Below, in pieces: positions 26,200 to 35,189 of a stretch of DNA of 64,000 bases. Source of the stretch: Actinomadura rupiterrae (lineage in GTDB: Bacteria; Actinomycetota; Actinomycetes; Streptosporangiales; Streptosporangiaceae). Both the position numbers and the translations under genes were made by a program. Position 1 is the first letter of the stretch. Every line of letters starts with the position of its first letter. The DNA is taken from the NCBI RefSeq assembly GCF_024172125.1, contig NZ_JAMZEA010000004.1, positions 62,001 to 126,000 on the forward strand. The letters run 5' to 3'. The notes below the pieces were generated by a model that saw only the letters and a list, made by a program, of their open reading frames with translations, was not told the DNA's origin and ran no database searches.

Positions 26200-27303
26200 T
26201 GGCCTTGGTTGACCAGCGCAGCGCAAACCACGGCTGTGAGGGCCGATGGGATACCGATCTGTGGCTGCGACGCATACGAAGAACGCAACGCCGGCAGCTG
26301 CCGCTGCGTGAACGGTTCGTCGGTCGGCTGATGGCTCGGCATGGGCGAGCCGACGAGGGATTCGGTCTGTTGAGCCCGCACCTCGTTGATTGGTTCCTGG
26401 CCGAGGTGTCGGTGGAGGCGGCTGAGGCCGCCGGCCGAGGCGGTGAGGCCGCGACGCTGCTGGAGGCGCGTATCGAGGCGGGTGAACCCTGCTGCGACTC
26501 TCCGAACTGCAGGCACGCCGTATCAAGCCATCCAATGCGATCGAGTTGCTCGCTGGGATCCGCGAGCGGCAAGGCCGGGTTGAGGAGGCGATCGCTTTGC
26601 TGCGTTCCCGGCAGAGCGTGGCCGGGGGTGGCCGCGAGCCGCTGGCGGATCTGTTGGCGCGGCACGGCCGGGTGGAGGAGCTGCGCGCCTATGCCGAAGT
26701 GTCCCCGCTGGTTGAGGTGACGCGGTGCTTGTCTGAGCTGTTGGAGGCGCGCGGTGATCTGGACGGTGCGATCGAGGTGTACCGGGAAGCGCCTAATGCT
26801 TCGGTCGCGTTTGAGGTGAACAGCGCGGCGGAGCTTTCGCAGCTGCTGCAGCGGCATGGCCGGGCCGGGGAGGCGCTTGAGGTGATTCGGATGCTCGCCG
26901 AATCTCCTCACGGCGACGACTGGAGTATCCATCTGGCGTGTGTGATGTACCTCGAGCAGGACCGTGCCGGTGAGGGGCTGGCGTTCCTTGATGCGTGCGA
27001 GGCGCGCCACCCTGACGCCTGGTGGGACTTTTCCCATTGCGTCTGGCGTTGATGGGCGCGTGCGGCCGCCATGGCGAGGCGCTCGAGTTGGCGGGCTCGC
27101 ACGCCGATGCCGACAGCTGGTACGTGGCTCAGGGTGTCGCCGATCTGTTGATTGATGCTGGGCGCTTCGACGAGGCCGTTACTGTCCTTCGGTCGCATCT
27201 TCCCGCCAGCGCTTCAAGGTTGGCGTGGCTTCTTGCCAGCCTTGGACAGGTCGAGGATGCGATCGCCGTCGTCCAGTCCCGCCGGGCCTCTGCCGGGTCC
27301 TGA
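26200..27303 (+). pseudogene. TPR-repeat protein, at least two frameshifts
   Basis: Three frames together give a tetratricopeptide-like protein. The first reads ARHGRADEGFGLLSPHLVDW and ...AATLLEARIEAGEP until about 26488. The second continues LLRLSELQARRIKPSNAIEL and AGIRERQGRVEEAIALLRS to about 27030. The third continues FPLRLALMGACGRHGEALEL and ...VADLLIDAGRFDEAVTVLRS to 27303. The helix-turn-helix repeats (RHGRVEEL, GRADEG, GQVEDAI) are typical of large actinobacterial TPR proteins of unknown partner. The start region is also lost. Confidence 0.65.
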
Positions 27304-27792
27304 GGCGATGCTCAGTTCCGTTGCCGCTCAGCTATGTGAGCAGGCGGAATCCAGTATTGGTCAGTGGGGTTGAGGCCTGGGTGAGTAATGGCCGTTCACG
27401 ACCGACAAGACAGATGATCGGCGGGCAGCACGTCGTGCTGTCGTTGCCGATGTGAAGCCGTCGGTGGGTTTGTTCGCTCGCTGCCCGAGTACGCCCCGGC
27501 GCCTCTCTGAATCGTCGTGCAGGGTTTCGGGCTGGCGTCGGCTCGGTTCAGGGGTGTCCTTGTAGCGGGCGTTGCTCGACCGGTGACCGACGCAGAGTGA
27601 TGCTGATGTTTCGTGCCCGCAGGCGAGGTAGGGGTGGCGGGTGTCCTCGGCGCGCAAGCTGTCTTTCAGGACGAACTCAGACGGCTGGACGAGACCGGCC
27701 TGCAGTAGTCACAACCTCACGGAAGCGGCATCCCCGTCGCGCGTCCTTATCGAAGATGGCGGTGGACTCCTTGCTCGCGGGGGTGGGCTGTT
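27304..27792. other. intergenic, nothing recognised
   Basis: No frame on either strand shows a domain. The segment separates the TPR pseudogene from a convergent zinc-ribbon gene. No strong hairpin was noticed. Confidence 0.35.
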
Positions 27793-28212
27793 TCAGGGCA
27801 TGGTCGTTGTCGAGGGTGTGGCAATGCGGGTCCTGGGCCGGTCTGCTCGGCCGCGCTTGTCGAGCGGCCAGAGGGCGTCCACTCGCAGGGCGACCTGGTG
27901 GCAGTCGTTGCATGCCTCGGGCCCGTGCGGAGACCAGGAGTGGGCTTGTCCTTGGAACGTCGCTGTGTTCAGGCCGCACAGGGTGGTGTTGTTGCCGATG
28001 GAGGCGTGGGTGATGGTCGCCGGGCCGTGGGTTTCCTCGACGCTGCACCATCGGTCGTTGATGGGCATGTAGGGCGGCCGTCCTACGTAGTGTTCGTCGA
28101 GGTTCACGATGAAGGTGGCCAGGCAGTTGGCGCAGGCGTACCAGTCTCCTCCGGCGGGTGTGGTGGGTTCGAGTTCGCGGAGCGTTGCTGAGCCGCAGAT
28201 GTCACAGTGCAT
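27793..28212 (-). CDS. small zinc-ribbon protein of unknown function (139 aa)
   Basis: The ATG at 28212 gives MHCDICGSATLRELEPTTPA. Two CxxC knuckles (CDIC, CANC) near the N-terminus and further Cys (LCGLN, CNDCHQ) suggest a treble-clef or zinc-ribbon fold. The tail is low-complexity and basic. No catalytic motif is visible. The opening MHCDIC also occurs at the very C-terminus of the unrelated protein encoded at 35190-35801. Confidence 0.55.
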   Translation of the reverse strand: MHCDICGSATLRELEPTTPAGGDWYACANCLATFIVNLDEHYVGRPPYMPINDRWCSVEETHGPATITHASIGNNTTLCGLNTATFQGQAHSWSPHGPEACNDCHQVALRVDALWPLDKRGRADRPRTRIATPSTTTMP

Positions 28213-28382
28213 CCCGCATGATCGCAAGGGCGGCGGCATCCTCGTTTCGGGTTTGGTGCGGCTCGTGCCCAGGGAGGATCTGGCCGGCTTGGTGAGAGTG
28301 CTGCGGAAGAGTCGCATCCAGTGCCAACGCTCCCCCGCACTGCTCCGACGATGTTGGAGCCTTGGCCAGGAGATCGGGCTGT

Positions 28383-28769
28383 ATGAAGATGGGCTGCATG
28401 GAGAATGGGCGAGCGTCTGGAGAGTCGCGCCTCGCGTCACCTGACGGTCGCGACTGGGAAGCCACCGGGCAGGTTCTCGGCGGCTCACCCACTGGCCCGT
28501 GGCCGTCGCAGGCGCTCGCCGCGGGAACCCGAGTGACGGTCATCCACGGCCAGACATGGGCAGGGCCTTGGCTAGCTGAGTTCCCGGCCACCATCGACTG
28601 GTTCCTCCCACCTGAGCCGGTTCAACACGACCAGGCCCGGCCGGGCGAACTGAAGTACTGGGTCACCTTCGACCGACCCCAGTATCAAGCTGACGGCTCC
28701 GGGCCATACCGCAAGGCGCAGATCTGGGACCGATTCCTCAAGCCACAGGTCGACCTCTCCACTTCCTGA
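28383..28769 (+). CDS. small actinobacterial protein of the '...GPYRKAQIWDRFL' family
   Basis: About 128 residues. The conserved core reads GTRVTVIHGQTWAGPWLAEF and PGELKYWVTFDRPQYQADGS, followed by GPYRKAQIWDRFLKP. It belongs to a family of short beta-rich actinobacterial proteins that databases sometimes label ferrous iron transport protein A, without evidence. The start could be any of three nearby ATGs (28383, 28389, 28398). It is divergent from the zinc-ribbon gene. Confidence 0.6.
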   Translation: MKMGCMENGRASGESRLASPDGRDWEATGQVLGGSPTGPWPSQALAAGTRVTVIHGQTWAGPWLAEFPATIDWFLPPEPVQHDQARPGELKYWVTFDRPQYQADGSGPYRKAQIWDRFLKPQVDLSTS

Positions 28770-28988
28770 AAGGGGGCCGCGCCTTCGAGGCGCTGTCGCT
28801 GCGGAGTTCTGCATCTCAGTTCGTCGTCTCCGGGGTAGTGACTGCAGGGCTGTTTTGAGGCGGGTCTGAGCCCGCAGCGCAGCGCCGCCGCCACGCGCCA
28901 TGACGAGGCGCAACGCCTACACCCGGATGACATCCATGCCTGAGATCTGCAGACGGCTTCGCTGCGGCCGTCATGTGACCGATGCGCC
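28770..28988. other. short intergenic region
   Basis: This lies between two convergent genes. No gene and no clear terminator seen. Confidence 0.3.
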
Positions 28989-29489
28989 TTAATCTTCACT
29001 GAGGGTAGTGACCGCCTCCGCCAGGATCTGTGCGAGCTCGGCGGCTGGGAGCTCGGCGACGAAGACGGTTCCGGCGTGCTCGGGGTGTGCGAGCAGGTGG
29101 TCCTTCCGCCAGAACTCCACCGTGACTACCAGGTGGTGGTCATGCTGCCAGAGGAAGGACGTCACGTTGTCGGTTGTGGGTCCCCATCCCCAGCGGTGAA
29201 AGAACCCGAACCGCTCGTACTCCTGCTCGCCGTTCCTGGTCCCGATGGCAAGCCGGCGGTGAGTGGCGGTGGGAGACAGACCGACGAGCGTTGGGGGCAG
29301 GTGTTCTGCGGAGCCGATCCCGGCTGCCGTGCGTGCGAGGTCGTGGCGGAACTGTTCGACGAAGACCCTGTTGTCTTCACACGTCACCCATTGATCAGCA
29401 ACCCACAGATCCACCTGCCGCAGCGCCGGGCCGTCTCGGTCTCCGACCTCGACGGCGAATCTACGCTTGTCCCCCAGCAGCTCCGCCAT
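28989..29489 (-). CDS. hypothetical protein, immunity-like (166 aa)
   Basis: This well-formed 166-residue alpha/beta protein starts MAELLGDKRRFAVEVGDRDG. It has a WxxDxW strand pattern (VDLWVADQWVTCEDN), YERFGFFHRWGWGPTTDNVT and an acidic end (AEAVTTLSED). There is no catalytic signature. Size, acidity and placement among toxin/immunity remnants are compatible with an orphan immunity protein, but that is inference only. The name of the family is not known to me. Confidence 0.55.
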   Translation of the reverse strand: MAELLGDKRRFAVEVGDRDGPALRQVDLWVADQWVTCEDNRVFVEQFRHDLARTAAGIGSAEHLPPTLVGLSPTATHRRLAIGTRNGEQEYERFGFFHRWGWGPTTDNVTSFLWQHDHHLVVTVEFWRKDHLLAHPEHAGTVFVAELPAAELAQILAEAVTTLSED

Positions 29490-29663
29490 CTGTGCACTGT
29501 GGCAGCTGTGTCATCGGCGTACAAGCAGGCTTGGTCTTGCCCCGCGGCAGTCCGGCGGTCACGGGAGACGGTCTGGTCACAGGTGTTCGGCTCTGTCTGG
29601 AGGCGGTTCAGGCGCCATCGCACCGCGCCCTACGGGCGGCGTGGGGGCGGGGGCGTTATGGCT

Positions 29664-30233
29664 TCATGGTGGTTGGGGGCTGGCCGGTGATGGTCCATAT
29701 CCCCAGCGGGGGCAGTGCGGTTCGGGTGATCTGGCCTGGTCTAGCAGAGTGGGTGAGGGGCGTTCGCCGGCGGCGACTGCGGTCACGAAGTCTGCGGCTT
29801 GGGTCATGGTGAGGGTCGGGGCGCGGTGCCGAAGGAGGCGGATCGCGGCGATCCGTCCGTCCTGGTCCAGGGCCTGGCGTAGCTCGGCCGCGAACGGCAC
29901 GTCGTCCCATGGGTCGTGCTCGATGGTGTGTGCGGGTTTGATGCGTTGCTCATAGTCCTGTTCCCATAGCCCGGCTGCATAGTCGGGGGCCGGGATGCCG
30001 TGGATGCTGCCGTCGTGGCCGTCGACCAGGTAGGGAGGGTTCGGGACGAGCATGTCGCGGATGTGGCCGCTGTGGAGGTAGGCCTGGCTCTGGTAATGGA
30101 TGATCCATCCGAGACGATGTTCGGTCACGCCGGTGATGGCCAGGTGGGGCGGTTGCCCTCCGAGGAAGGGCTTGTCCTGGTCGCCTTGCTATAGCTGCTC
30201 GATGAGGCGGACGGCATGGTCTCTGTCGATCAT
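29664..30233 (-). pseudogene. YrhB/Imm35-type immunity gene with early amber codon
   Basis: From the ATG at 30233 the frame reads MIDRDHAVRLIEQL, then TAG at 30189-30191 (codon 15). It continues without further stops through PHLAITGVTEHRLGWIIHYQ and VPNPPYLVDGHDGSIHGIPA to 29664. The pattern GWxxxYQSxxYLxSG and VDxHDGSxHxIP is that of YrhB/Imm35 immunity proteins. Reinitiation at the GTG of VTEHRLGW (30128) would lose the N-terminal helix. No toxin gene remains next to it. Confidence 0.7.
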
Positions 30234-30472
30234 CTGCTCATCTTCGGCAGGGCTCGCGTGGTTGGCTACTGCTTTGTCTCGTGGCGGTCCGCGGGCCGGT
30301 GGGGGGCGCAGAAGTTCGCGAGCTTACCGGTGGGGGTGGATGATGCATCAAAGGTCTGACTGGGACCGTTGGCCTTCCCCTTGATGTACTTCGGCCAGGC
30401 CCCGGTCAACGGAACCAGTTGCGGTAACTCGTTCGAGCGGGGTGCCGGTCTGAAGGATGGAGGCAACAGGCG

Positions 30473-30970
30473 CTGATCGGTCACTGTCGGCGCATCATAC
30501 TGGCCCTGTGCGCACTCACCCCCTCTCTGTTCATTGCGGGATGCACCCCCGCGCGAGTCGGATTCACCGGCATATCAAGAGCGAGCACGGGCGAGCTCAT
30601 CGGAGTCGTGCAGGTCTGTCGGAGTTCGGTGGACAAAGCGGAGCTGGACGTGCGCGACGACGACACGAAGATCCGATGGCGTCATTCCGGTCCGGTTCGG
30701 GACTTCAGCACGTGGCCGCTCGCGGCGGGAGGGAACGGCTGGGTACGAGACGGAGACCCGAACCTTCTTCGCGAGTATCGCGATTTCAACCTCGCCGCGT
30801 ACGCGGGTAACTCCGCGACCACCGTCGCCGTGGACTTCACTCAAGACAGCCTGGCGAACCTCGCGCCCGGTACCGTCTTGTACTTCTACAACCCTCCCGG
30901 TTCGTTCAAGGCCGCGACGGCCCATGTCTCGTCTGTAGCGGAATTTCGACGGGTCGTGTGCAGTAAATAG
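30473..30970 (+). CDS. putative lipoprotein, possible CTG start
   Basis: The frame reads RRIILALCALTPSLFIAGC, a lipoprotein signal with lipobox FIAGC, then TPARVGFTGISRASTGELIG and a C-terminal domain containing VDFTQDSLANLAPGTVLYFY. It resembles secreted actinobacterial lipoproteins of unknown function. No ATG, GTG or TTG precedes the signal in frame. A CTG at 30473, nine bases after GGAGG, fits the geometry of a start. A GTG at 30608 would remove the signal. Either a non-canonical start or a mutated start codon must be assumed. Confidence 0.6.
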   Translation: MIGHCRRIILALCALTPSLFIAGCTPARVGFTGISRASTGELIGVVQVCRSSVDKAELDVRDDDTKIRWRHSGPVRDFSTWPLAAGGNGWVRDGDPNLLREYRDFNLAAYAGNSATTVAVDFTQDSLANLAPGTVLYFYNPPGSFKAATAHVSSVAEFRRVVCSK

Positions 30971-31366
30971 GCCCGCTGATGCAGGCCGTTGACGGGCCGG
31001 CATCAGCTTCCGGTGGCTTGTCCGCGTGGCAGTCTGGGAACTGGTGATCGGTTCGGCCAACGTGCGTCATGACCCCAGTCGGGTGTTGGCATGCCGCCGG
31101 GCGCCGGACCAGTCGGCCTGCTTGCGGAGCGACGGCTCGTCCCCACCCCCTCCCAGAGCGCGGTGGCGGCGGTCCAGTGAGGGTTTGCCGGGCTTCGGGA
31201 AGCTTGTCTGGGAGGGCTTTGAGCTCTGGGTGCCGTGGTGGAGCGGTCGTCCTGGGAGATGTGTGGGCTCTTGGGCGGTTCGGGGGCCGGCCCCTCGCCC
31301 GCCCTGGAGGGCGGGCGCCACCGCAAGGCCAAGGCGGGTACCTACGTAGAGGTGAAGGAAGCAGCC
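30971..31366. other. intergenic with strong hairpin
   Basis: About 395 bp without a convincing gene. A 9-bp perfect stem CGCCCGCCC-TGGA-GGGCGGGCG lies at 31295-31316. It may be a terminator for the lipoprotein gene or part of the leader of the next small gene. Confidence 0.45.
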
Positions 31367-31561
31367 GTGCGCCTCGCCTGGCTCGACGCCATGGATGATC
31401 TGCGGCGGGCACTGGAGTTGGCCGAACAGGCCGGTGCCGCATCGGTGCGGATCGAGGCGATGGACGCACTCGCCGGAATCTTGCGCCGGAACGGTCAGGA
31501 CGACGCGGCCGCCGCCGTCATGATCGAGCGGCACATGCTCGCCACCGGCCTCCGCTCATGA
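31367..31561 (+). CDS. small helical protein of unknown function (64 aa)
   Basis: A GTG at 31367 preceded by GGAAG gives a 64-residue, largely helical product: MRLAWLDAMDDLRRALELAE, then ASVRIEAMDALAGILRRNGQ and AAVMIERHMLATGLRS. An in-frame start at 31235 would add 44 low-complexity residues. No function can be assigned. Similar short genes often stand near small GTDEIW proteins in actinomycetes, a remnant of which follows at 31653. Confidence 0.45.
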   Translation: MRLAWLDAMDDLRRALELAEQAGAASVRIEAMDALAGILRRNGQDDAAAAVMIERHMLATGLRS

Positions 31562-31652
31562 CCACCCGCTCACCCCCGGCCGCGCGCCGGAGCAGAGCCA
31601 GCCTGCCCGACCTGGCATGCCTTCACCCGCACCCTGCTACTAGGACCGCGCC

Positions 31653-31860
31653 ATGCCTTCCTCGAACGCGCCTGAGCCGCTCCCCGACCCGAGCGGCACC
31701 GACGAAATCTGGCAGCAGCTCAAGTCCGAGTTCCCCACCGCCAACATCGTCCCGGCCTCCGGCGGCTCCTGGCTCGGCCAGATCCCAGCGGAACCCACCT
31801 CGCCCCTGCCCTACCGTGACGCCTTCGCCGGCTCGGCCGACGGGGACTGTACGGTTTTCG
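31653..31860 (+). pseudogene. truncated small protein ('GTDEIWQQLKSEFP')
   Basis: An ATG at 31653 starts a frame with a credible N-terminal half (GTDEIWQQLKSEFPTANIVP, then SGGSWLGQIPAEPTSPLPYR). Continuing content after about 31850 is no longer protein-like. It looks like a 3'-truncated copy of a small actinobacterial protein. Confidence 0.4.
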
Positions 31861-31971
31861 GCTCTGTCGCACTTTACTGGACAGCCCCGGACCGACCACC
31901 GGCCCCCACCCAAGCTGGGGGGAAGGTCGGTGGGTTCTGCGAGGCACCGTCCGGGTGGCAGGCTGACCTTC

Positions 31972-32790
31972 ATGATCTCGCTGTCTCGGCAGTCCGAACC
32001 GGCACGCGCCGCCATGACGGTGGATGGCCGTCGCCTGTCCTACCTCGACTTCGGCGGCTCGGGCCGGCCCCTGCTTGCATTGCACGGCCACTTCAACCAG
32101 GGCCGCACCTTCGCCAAGCTGGCGCAGGCGCTGGCTCCCGACTGGCGGGTCGTGGCCCCCGATCAGCGTGGACACGGCTTCTCCGACAGAGGCCCGGACT
32201 ACTCCCGGGAAGGCTACGTCCATGACGCCGCCGCGCTCGTCGCCCACCTCGGCCTCAGCCAGACGGTGGTGCTCGGCCACTCACTCGGCGGTGTCAACGC
32301 CTACCAGCTCGCCGCACGCCGTCCCGACCTGGTCAGCGCGCTCATCATCGAGGACATCGGCGCCGAGGTCGACAACGACCTGTCCTTCTGCCTGACCTGG
32401 CCGCACCGGGCACCCACCCGCACCGCCCTGGTCGAACAACTCGGAGGTTCGGCCCGCTACTTGACCGACGCCATCCGCGAATACCCCGACGGCTGGGGAT
32501 TGGCCTTCCGCCCACAGGACATGGTCACCTCCCACGGCCGGCTCATGGGCGACCACTGGGAAGATTGGCTCGCCACCGACTGCCCGGCCCTCCTCGTCCA
32601 CGGCACCCAAAGCGACGTCCTCACCGAAGCCCACGCCAAGGCGATGACCACCCGCCGTCCCCACACCCACCTCGCCCAGCTCGCGACCGGGCACACCGTC
32701 CACGAAACCGATCCCACCGGATTCGCCGCAACGGTGCGAGCATTCCTCGACACGCTGGCACTCCAGCCGACCGGCCGACAACCCGAGTGA
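31972..32790 (+). CDS. alpha/beta-fold hydrolase
   Basis: The ATG at 31972 gives MISLSRQSEPARAAMTVDGR and a 272-residue protein of typical hydrolase size. The oxyanion region HGHFNQGRTF, nucleophile elbow VLGHSLGG (Ser), acid HGTQSDVLTEAHA (Asp) and ATGHTVHETDP (His) form a complete triad. The strand VAPDQRGHGFSD is the classic 'GHGxS' loop. Substrate is unknown; esterase, lactonase and haloperoxidase-like roles are all possible. It is a single gene with no partner in operon. Confidence 0.88.
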   Translation: MISLSRQSEPARAAMTVDGRRLSYLDFGGSGRPLLALHGHFNQGRTFAKLAQALAPDWRVVAPDQRGHGFSDRGPDYSREGYVHDAAALVAHLGLSQTVVLGHSLGGVNAYQLAARRPDLVSALIIEDIGAEVDNDLSFCLTWPHRAPTRTALVEQLGGSARYLTDAIREYPDGWGLAFRPQDMVTSHGRLMGDHWEDWLATDCPALLVHGTQSDVLTEAHAKAMTTRRPHTHLAQLATGHTVHETDPTGFAATVRAFLDTLALQPTGRQPE

Positions 32791-32880
32791 GACAAACGCG
32801 CGCAAACTCGGCTAAAGGGTGGATCCATCAGGGGGACAAGGCGTTCCCTGATGCGGCCCTGTACACCCACCGCGCCCCAG

Positions 32881-33641
32881 TCACTGCTCCGGCAACGGCA
32901 CATCCTCACCAGAACCGGTCTGCTGGTCCGGACTGCGGGAGTCGCGAAGGACGCCTCGTGGTGAAGCGCCTCCAAGAACGATCGCCGCAGCACTGCCGGC
33001 AGCGCTCCCGGGATCGAGACAGCGATACGCCTCGTGCCCGCCCAGTCCGCGCAGCAGGTTCGCCACCGCCTACGCGGTGGTGAGCCCAATGGGTGAGGGG
33101 GCCAGCCGTGCAGGACGATCGGCAGCACCTCGCCCCGAAACCAGCCGTTGTTCAGCGCGTGGTGGACGGCCTGGACCGCCGGTTCGGTCTTGCCGATGCC
33201 GCCCAGCCCGGCGACCGCCGCAGCCAGCAGCACGACGCCCGTCTGCCCGCCCTCCGGCACACCCGCCCCCGCCTCGGCTGCCGTCGCACGAGCAAGCGGG
33301 CTCGGGTGAGCGTGCTAGCCGGGGGCGGGCGCCAGGACCTCCAGCAGGTCGGCCAACACGCCGGCGCGGCCGACGAACCCGGCCGCCGGGGCCCGCCACC
33401 TGTTGAGCCCGGAAGGCACCTGGGGCGGCAGCTGCACGGTGATGTCGCGGCCTTGCACCACCGAGCCGATCACCACCGACACCGAGTTCACCGTCCAGCC
33501 CGGCCCGCCGTGCTGGAGGTCCCGCCGTTCACCCGCCATGCCAATGACCGTACGGACCTCACCACGCAGCCCGTAGGCAGTCACCGATGTACCACGGGCG
33601 AACCGACCGACATCCACCAACACCTCCAGCCCCAAGGTCAA
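32881..33641 (-). pseudogene. NB-ARC/STAND NTPase gene, frameshifted and truncated
   Basis: Three frames give pieces of a STAND protein. These are the N-terminal TVNSVSVVIGSVVQGRDITV and FVGRAGVLADLLEVLAPAPG (frame from 33641), the P-loop VAGLGGIGKTEPAVQAVHHA followed by WFRGEVLPIVLHGW, and a final piece with LLRGLGGHEAYR. The family fuses an NB-ARC switch to repeat domains and serves as a regulator or defence sensor. Only the beginning survives, with several frameshifts. Confidence 0.6.
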
Positions 33642-33837
33642 GGCACCAGAACCAGCCGCCTCATCTGCGACATCTCGCCGTCATAAGCGCGAAGATCTCC
33701 AGGGTGAGGGGCCTTGGTACGTCCTGAATCGCACTTCCATGAGCCCAGCCCGAACCGGCTCGGATTCCACGTATCACCGCCTCAACTCCATTACGTTGGA
33801 GGTCTTCCAGGACACGTTCGGCTAGAAGAGGATTTCC

Positions 33838-35154
33838 ATGGCATCGCAGCAGTTCGAGCCGCCGTCGGGCACGCGGGACTTCCTCGCCGCCGACCTGCGC
33901 CAGCGGGAGCGGGTGTTCCATGCAGCGCGGCAGGTGTTCGAGCGGTACGGGTTCGAGCCGCTGCAGACTCCGGCGTTCGAGCGCCTGGAAACCTTGATGG
34001 GCAAGTATGGCGACGAGGGCGACAAGCTCATCTTCAAGATCCTTAAGCGGGGGGTCCATGAGGAGTCCGGCGAGGCCGACATGGCCCTGCGCTACGACCA
34101 GACCGTCCCCTTGGCGCGTGTGGTCGCCGCCTACGGCAGCCGCCTGCCCAGCCCTTACAAGCGGTATGTGATCGGACCGGTGTGGCGGGCCGACCGGCCG
34201 GGCAAGGGACGCTTCCGTGAGTTCACCCAGTGCGACATCGACATCGTCGGGTCCTCGTCCCCGCTGGTGGAGGCCGAGGTGGTGTGCGCCGGGGCCGACG
34301 CACTGGACGCGATGGGAGTTGCCGAGTTCACCATCCTGGTCAACAGCCGCAAGGCGCTGACCGGCCTGATGCAGGTCTACGGCGTCCCCGCCGAGCAGGC
34401 GGCGGGTGCGCTGATCACTTTGGACAAGCTCGACAAGCAGACTCCGGCGTCGGTGGCCGCCGAATTGGTCCAGGCCCGCGGTCTGGAAGCGGCCACCGCC
34501 GAGAACCTGGTCAACGACGTCACCGCCGACGACGCGGTCGACCGGATGCGCACCGCGCTGAAGGACAACCCCGACGGCGCCGAGGGCCTGGCCGAGGTGG
34601 ACCGGCTGCTGGAGCTGGCCGGCCCGCACGTGGGCCAGAGCCGTCTGCGGTTCGCGCCGAACCTGGTCCGCGGCCTGGACTACTACACCGGCGCGATCTG
34701 GGAAGTGGTCGCCCCCGGCATGCCCGGCTCGATCGCCTCCGGCGGCCGCTACGACCACCTGATCCAGGCCATGGGCGGACCTGATGTCACCGCCTGCGGC
34801 ATCTCCCTCGGCGTCGAGCGGATCATCGGCGCGCTCATCGACACCGACGACCAGGCCGACCGGATCGACGTCGCCGTCACGATCATGAACGAGGACTACG
34901 CCTCCGATGCGCTCGGCTTCGCCCAGCAACTCCGCACCGCGGGCTGGCGGACCGAGGTGTTCCTGGGCACCACCCGCAAACTGGGCAAGCAGCTGAAATG
35001 GGCGGCCGACCGCCGGGCGCGCTTCGCGCTGCTCCAGGGCGACACCGAGCACGCCGACCACGCGGTCACGATTCGGGACATGGAGTCCGGCGATCAAAGT
35101 CGGGTTTCGGTCAGCGACCTCTTCACAGCCCTGGACTCCCAACTCAGGATGTAG
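33838..35154 (+). CDS. hisS: histidine--tRNA ligase (probably a second, accessory copy)
   Basis: 438 residues with all class II signatures: motif 1 region PPSGTRDFLAADLRQRERVF, motif 2 GPVWRADRPGKGRFREFTQC (~105-125), the histidine-binding LVRGLDYYTGAIWEV (~277-291), motif 3 ACGISLGVERIIGA (~318) and a C-terminal anticodon-binding domain (AVTIMNEDYASDALGFAQQL). An AGAGGA lies before the ATG. It charges tRNA-His in the cytoplasm. It sits alone among decayed accessory genes, so it is probably an extra copy that may give resistance to a HisRS inhibitor or supply a special pathway; that is inference. Confidence 0.92.
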   Translation: MASQQFEPPSGTRDFLAADLRQRERVFHAARQVFERYGFEPLQTPAFERLETLMGKYGDEGDKLIFKILKRGVHEESGEADMALRYDQTVPLARVVAAYGSRLPSPYKRYVIGPVWRADRPGKGRFREFTQCDIDIVGSSSPLVEAEVVCAGADALDAMGVAEFTILVNSRKALTGLMQVYGVPAEQAAGALITLDKLDKQTPASVAAELVQARGLEAATAENLVNDVTADDAVDRMRTALKDNPDGAEGLAEVDRLLELAGPHVGQSRLRFAPNLVRGLDYYTGAIWEVVAPGMPGSIASGGRYDHLIQAMGGPDVTACGISLGVERIIGALIDTDDQADRIDVAVTIMNEDYASDALGFAQQLRTAGWRTEVFLGTTRKLGKQLKWAADRRARFALLQGDTEHADHAVTIRDMESGDQSRVSVSDLFTALDSQLRM

Positions 35155-35189
35155 GTGCCCCTGCCGACAATCGAAAAGCGAGGCTGGCT

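Noticed and set aside
28155..28185. tRNA T-loop-like GGGTTCGAGTTC
   Set aside because: No acceptor, D or anticodon arms around it, and it lies inside the zinc-ribbon coding sequence.
32805..33260. Extended minus-strand protein antisense to the alpha/beta hydrolase
   Set aside because: Only the segment from about 32881 upward resembles a STAND protein; the remainder is the complement of the hydrolase gene.
33660..33837. T-box or other riboswitch upstream of hisS
   Set aside because: Only a tiny ACTCCA-TTACG-TTGGAGG hairpin is visible; no T-box bulge sequence or specifier loop could be identified.
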